From positions 1 through 6,444 of the forward strand of contig CAINDT010000226.1 of assembly GCA_903847495.1 (NCBI GenBank): a stretch of DNA of 6,444 nucleotides, in the 5' to 3' direction. Of the stretch, positions 4,197 to 6,444 are shown piece after piece. Both the position numbers and the translations under genes were made by a program. The stretch comes from an uncultured Actinomycetes bacterium. GTDB taxonomy: Bacteria; Actinomycetota; Thermoleophilia; Gaiellales; F1-60-MAGs149. The notes below the pieces were generated by a model. That model made no database searches, was not told where the DNA came from, and saw nothing but the letters and a program-made list of their open reading frames with translations. The stretch's first letter is position 1, and each line of letters starts with the position of its first letter.

Positions 4197-6444
4197 TCAG
4201 CCGGCGGTGAAGCGCATCAGCGGCCGGCCGTCGGCACCCGTCTGCGTCCAGTCGAGTGGAGCGCGGCAGGTGCCGGAGCGCGGCGAGCCGCCGTTCCACG
4301 CCTGCTGCAGACAGGACTGGAGGGCGATCTGGCCGAGGGCGTTGGGATGGATCGCCTCGGCGGGCTCGAAGGGCTTGCCGAGGCGCATCATCGAGACGCG
4401 CTCCGCACTCGTCGTGCGTGCGGGCCCCGCGGGCAGTTCGTCCACGAATCCGGCCTGCTTCGAGCACAGCTCGCGCCCGGCGAAGGCGTACTCGACATCC
4501 ATGAAGGAAACCGGGTGGCCGGTGCTCGCAGAGGCTCGTCGCGTCGCGGCGCGCAGCGCGTCGTTGAGGACGGGGATCCGCGTCCCGATCCAGGCGACAT
4601 CAGAGTTGTAGAAGGGACAGCCACCGGTACCGAAGCGGCCCTTATAGGTCTCGGGATAGCGCATGTCGGCCGCAATCGGCATTGGGTAGCCCTGGACGAT
4701 CAGCTTCCAGTCACCCGCCGCGTAGCCCGCATTCCGCATCGTGGTGTCGATGCGGTTGATGGCGCCTTCGACCTTCGTGCCGACGGCGGCGAGCGCCGAA
4801 TCGGAGAGCTTCTTCTGCACGCCCGCGTCCTCCTGGCACGTCTTCGCAATCGGTGCGGGTCGGGAGAAGGCCGCGACGCACGAGAGGATGATCCCCGCGA
4901 AGCCCATGTCGTTGCCGCCGATGGAGAGCACGACGAGCTTGACCTTCGCGTGCTTGGCGACGGCGTCGAGCAGCGTCAGCTGGCCGTACTTCTCCGTGCC
5001 GCTGACGCCGCGGTCGATGCCGGGCTTCCAGTCGCCGGCGAGGTTCGACTTCGAGGTGGTGATCGCACCGGAGCAGGCGATGTTGACACCGGTAATGCCG
5101 TCGATGTGGATCTCGGCGCCCTTGGAGCGGTGGCACTTGGCCTCCGACTCGCCGGTCGGCGTGTCCCAGTACGCGTCTGCACCCGCGTCGATCAGGCCGA
5201 AATTGCCCTTCTTGCCGACGTTGCCGCGCCAGCGGCCGGCCTCGCCCGAGATGAACGAGTCGCCGAGCGAGACGGCGACGTCGCTGCCCGCCGCCACACG
5301 GTCGAGCACGCCGGTGCGCCACGTTGACGGCACCGTCGGGAAGCCGTCGCAGGAGAGCGCGGCGCGCGAGGAGTACTGCACCATCGGATCGAGGTAATCG
5401 CGCTTGAAGTCGGCCATCGCGGCCGGGTCCTCGATGATGTACCCGAACTCCTGGAGCTGATTCGGATAGGCGTTCTGGGAGCCGACGTAGAACGCCGCGT
5501 CATCGACGGCGATGACCTTCCCGTGCAGCGCGGGCTGGTTGCCGCTGGGCCAGGTGTCGGCGTTGGAGTAGCGGAAGCGCGCGACCGTCAGCGACGAGCA
5601 GAGCGCCTTCGTCGCCGCCGCGTCCGAGTCGACCAGCTTGCGCACGCGCTTGCGCATCACCGCCATCGTGCTCGGCGGATCCGACGAGTAGCCCTCGAAC
5701 GTGCTGATCGCGCCCTTCTCGTTCGAGACGACAATGGTCACCGGGATGCCATCGACGACCTTGCGTGCCAGGGCGTCGAAGAGGCGCACGTCATACGACG
5801 GCTCAACGGCGCAGCTGAAGATCGCCTCCTGCTGCCCGATCACGATGCGCTTCTCCGCCGACTCGACGAGCGCCCGCAGTGCGGTGTCGCTCGGATTGTT
5901 GCCATCCCACTTCGGGTCGCCGTTCATGGTGTTCGGCAGCGGCGGCAGCTTGCAGCCGGAGTCGGAGCGGTCGGCCTTGGAGACCTCGCGCGGATCGCGC
6001 GTGCCCGTCACGCGCCCAGTGTCGATGTAGCCGGCGCGACCGACGCCGAGCACGGTCACCTCGCCGACCGGCGCGGTGGCGACGGGTGCGCGTCGGCTGG
6101 GGCAGTTCGCCCCGCCGTTCTCCGGCACCAGCGTGTTGGAATGCGTGGCGCTCCAGCGCGGATACCTGCACAGCTCGGTCCAGAGGACATCGAGGAAGCG
6201 CTGGGCGCTCACCGCGCCGGGGCCACGCACGACGACGCCGACGTCGGTGACCGGGTTGGTCGACTGCAGATAGCTGTCCGACCACATGTTGATGCCCGAG
6301 CTGTAGGCGATCTTGCCGTCGGCGGCCACGATCTTGGAGTGGTTCCAGGAGAAGCCGCTGAGGCCGAGCGTGTTCTTGTGCAGCGCCAGCACGATCCGCA
6401 GGTTCGGGGCGGCCTTCTGCAGGTCGCGGTGCAGGTTGCGGAGC
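4197..6444 (-). CDS. Phospholipase D / SGNH esterase fusion protein (N-terminus beyond window edge)
   Basis: One uninterrupted frame runs from the right edge to the stop at 4197, about 749 codons, with no start needed inside the window. The N-terminal part is a Streptomyces-type phospholipase D with two HxKxxxxD motifs: HSKIVAAD at 6341-6318, followed by SSGIN, and HGKVIAVD at 5525-5502, followed by GSQN. They lie about 272 residues apart, as usual for that family. The domain closes near LDPMVQYSS (about 5390). After a linker of some 30 residues comes a full SEST-like SGNH esterase: block I LGDSF with the nucleophile Ser at 5258-5256, CHRS, ACSGA, IGGNDMGFA (oxyanion Asn at 4913-4911), GYP, FAGRELC, and EAIHPNALG with the catalytic His at 4349-4347. 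Fourteen cysteines suggest disulfides and secretion. Phospholipase D removes phospholipid head groups, and the SGNH domain cleaves esters. Both sites look intact, so the protein may act twice on phospholipids. Confidence 0.93.
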   Translation of the reverse strand, partial: LRNLHRDLQKAAPNLRIVLALHKNTLGLSGFSWNHSKIVAADGKIAYSSGINMWSDSYLQSTNPVTDVGVVVRGPGAVSAQRFLDVLWTELCRYPRWSATHSNTLVPENGGANCPSRRAPVATAPVGEVTVLGVGRAGYIDTGRVTGTRDPREVSKADRSDSGCKLPPLPNTMNGDPKWDGNNPSDTALRALVESAEKRIVIGQQEAIFSCAVEPSYDVRLFDALARKVVDGIPVTIVVSNEKGAISTFEGYSSDPPSTMAVMRKRVRKLVDSDAAATKALCSSLTVARFRYSNADTWPSGNQPALHGKVIAVDDAAFYVGSQNAYPNQLQEFGYIIEDPAAMADFKRDYLDPMVQYSSRAALSCDGFPTVPSTWRTGVLDRVAAGSDVAVSLGDSFISGEAGRWRGNVGKKGNFGLIDAGADAYWDTPTGESEAKCHRSKGAEIHIDGITGVNIACSGAITTSKSNLAGDWKPGIDRGVSGTEKYGQLTLLDAVAKHAKVKLVVLSIGGNDMGFAGIILSCVAAFSRPAPIAKTCQEDAGVQKKLSDSALAAVGTKVEGAINRIDTTMRNAGYAAGDWKLIVQGYPMPIAADMRYPETYKGRFGTGGCPFYNSDVAWIGTRIPVLNDALRAATRRASASTGHPVSFMDVEYAFAGRELCSKQAGFVDELPAGPARTTSAERVSMMRLGKPFEPAEAIHPNALGQIALQSCLQQAWNGGSPRSGTCRAPLDWTQTGADGRPLMRFTAG

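Noticed and set aside
3239..4210. Plus-strand open frame of 323 codons inside the alpha/beta hydrolase gene
   Set aside because: It is the +1-type shadow frame of the hydrolase, dominated by Arg and Pro, and shows no motif. The hydrolase frame has the full catalytic set.
4347..5327. Plus-strand open frame of 326 codons opposite the SGNH domain
   Set aside because: It is antisense to a domain with every SGNH block readable, and its product has no recognisable motif.
6390..6392. GTG at 6392 as the start of the phospholipase D fusion
   Set aside because: The frame stays open to the window edge, and the residues upstream continue the phospholipase fold (LRNLHRDLQKAAPNLRIV). The first HKD motif lies only 17 residues after this GTG, while the family has well over 100 residues before it.

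Overview
The window is GC-rich throughout, codes densely on both strands and uses codons strongly biased to G/C in the third position. Together with the gene families present (an R2lox oxidase, an FCD-type GntR regulator, a Streptomyces-type phospholipase D, an SEST-like SGNH esterase, and TANNNT boxes placed for leaderless mRNAs), this points to an actinomycete. A soil lineage such as the Thermoleophilia is my guess, but the sequence alone does not prove it. I see no mobile element, CRISPR array, tRNA or rRNA, and no intergenic stretch longer than about 100 bases.

Left part (1-2529, minus strand): a tightly packed operon read right to left. It encodes an R2-like ligand-binding oxidase (R2lox), a 56-residue DUF1059-like Cys/His protein, an FCD-domain GntR regulator and a zinc- and NAD-dependent alcohol dehydrogenase that runs off the left edge. 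The junctions are a 2-nt gap, a 4-nt GTGA overlap and a 1-nt TGATG overlap, so the four genes are almost certainly co-transcribed and probably translationally coupled. A sensible but unproven reading is a lipid or hydrophobic-molecule oxidation cassette: the dimetal oxidase produces an alcohol, the dehydrogenase oxidises it, and the GntR protein senses a substrate or product. The physiological substrate of R2lox enzymes is not established, which makes this context informative.

Middle (2530-2627): a divergent control region. The operon promoter has a perfect TTGACA -35 box, and its spacer is almost exactly filled by a perfect 8+1+8 palindrome. A second, smaller inverted repeat lies at the predicted transcription start. 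The rightward gene appears to have a leaderless promoter.

Right part: two plus-strand genes (2628-4163) encode a small secreted protein with a conserved-looking beta-rich pattern and one cysteine pair, then an alpha/beta hydrolase of the secretory-lipase type without a visible signal peptide. Convergent to them, from 4197 to the right edge, is a large minus-strand gene whose N-terminus is outside the window. It encodes one uninterrupted polypeptide that joins a two-HKD Streptomyces-type phospholipase D to a complete SEST-like SGNH esterase. This fusion of two lipolytic active sites is the most unusual object in the window. Together with the neighbouring hydrolase, it suggests a locus for breaking down external lipids.
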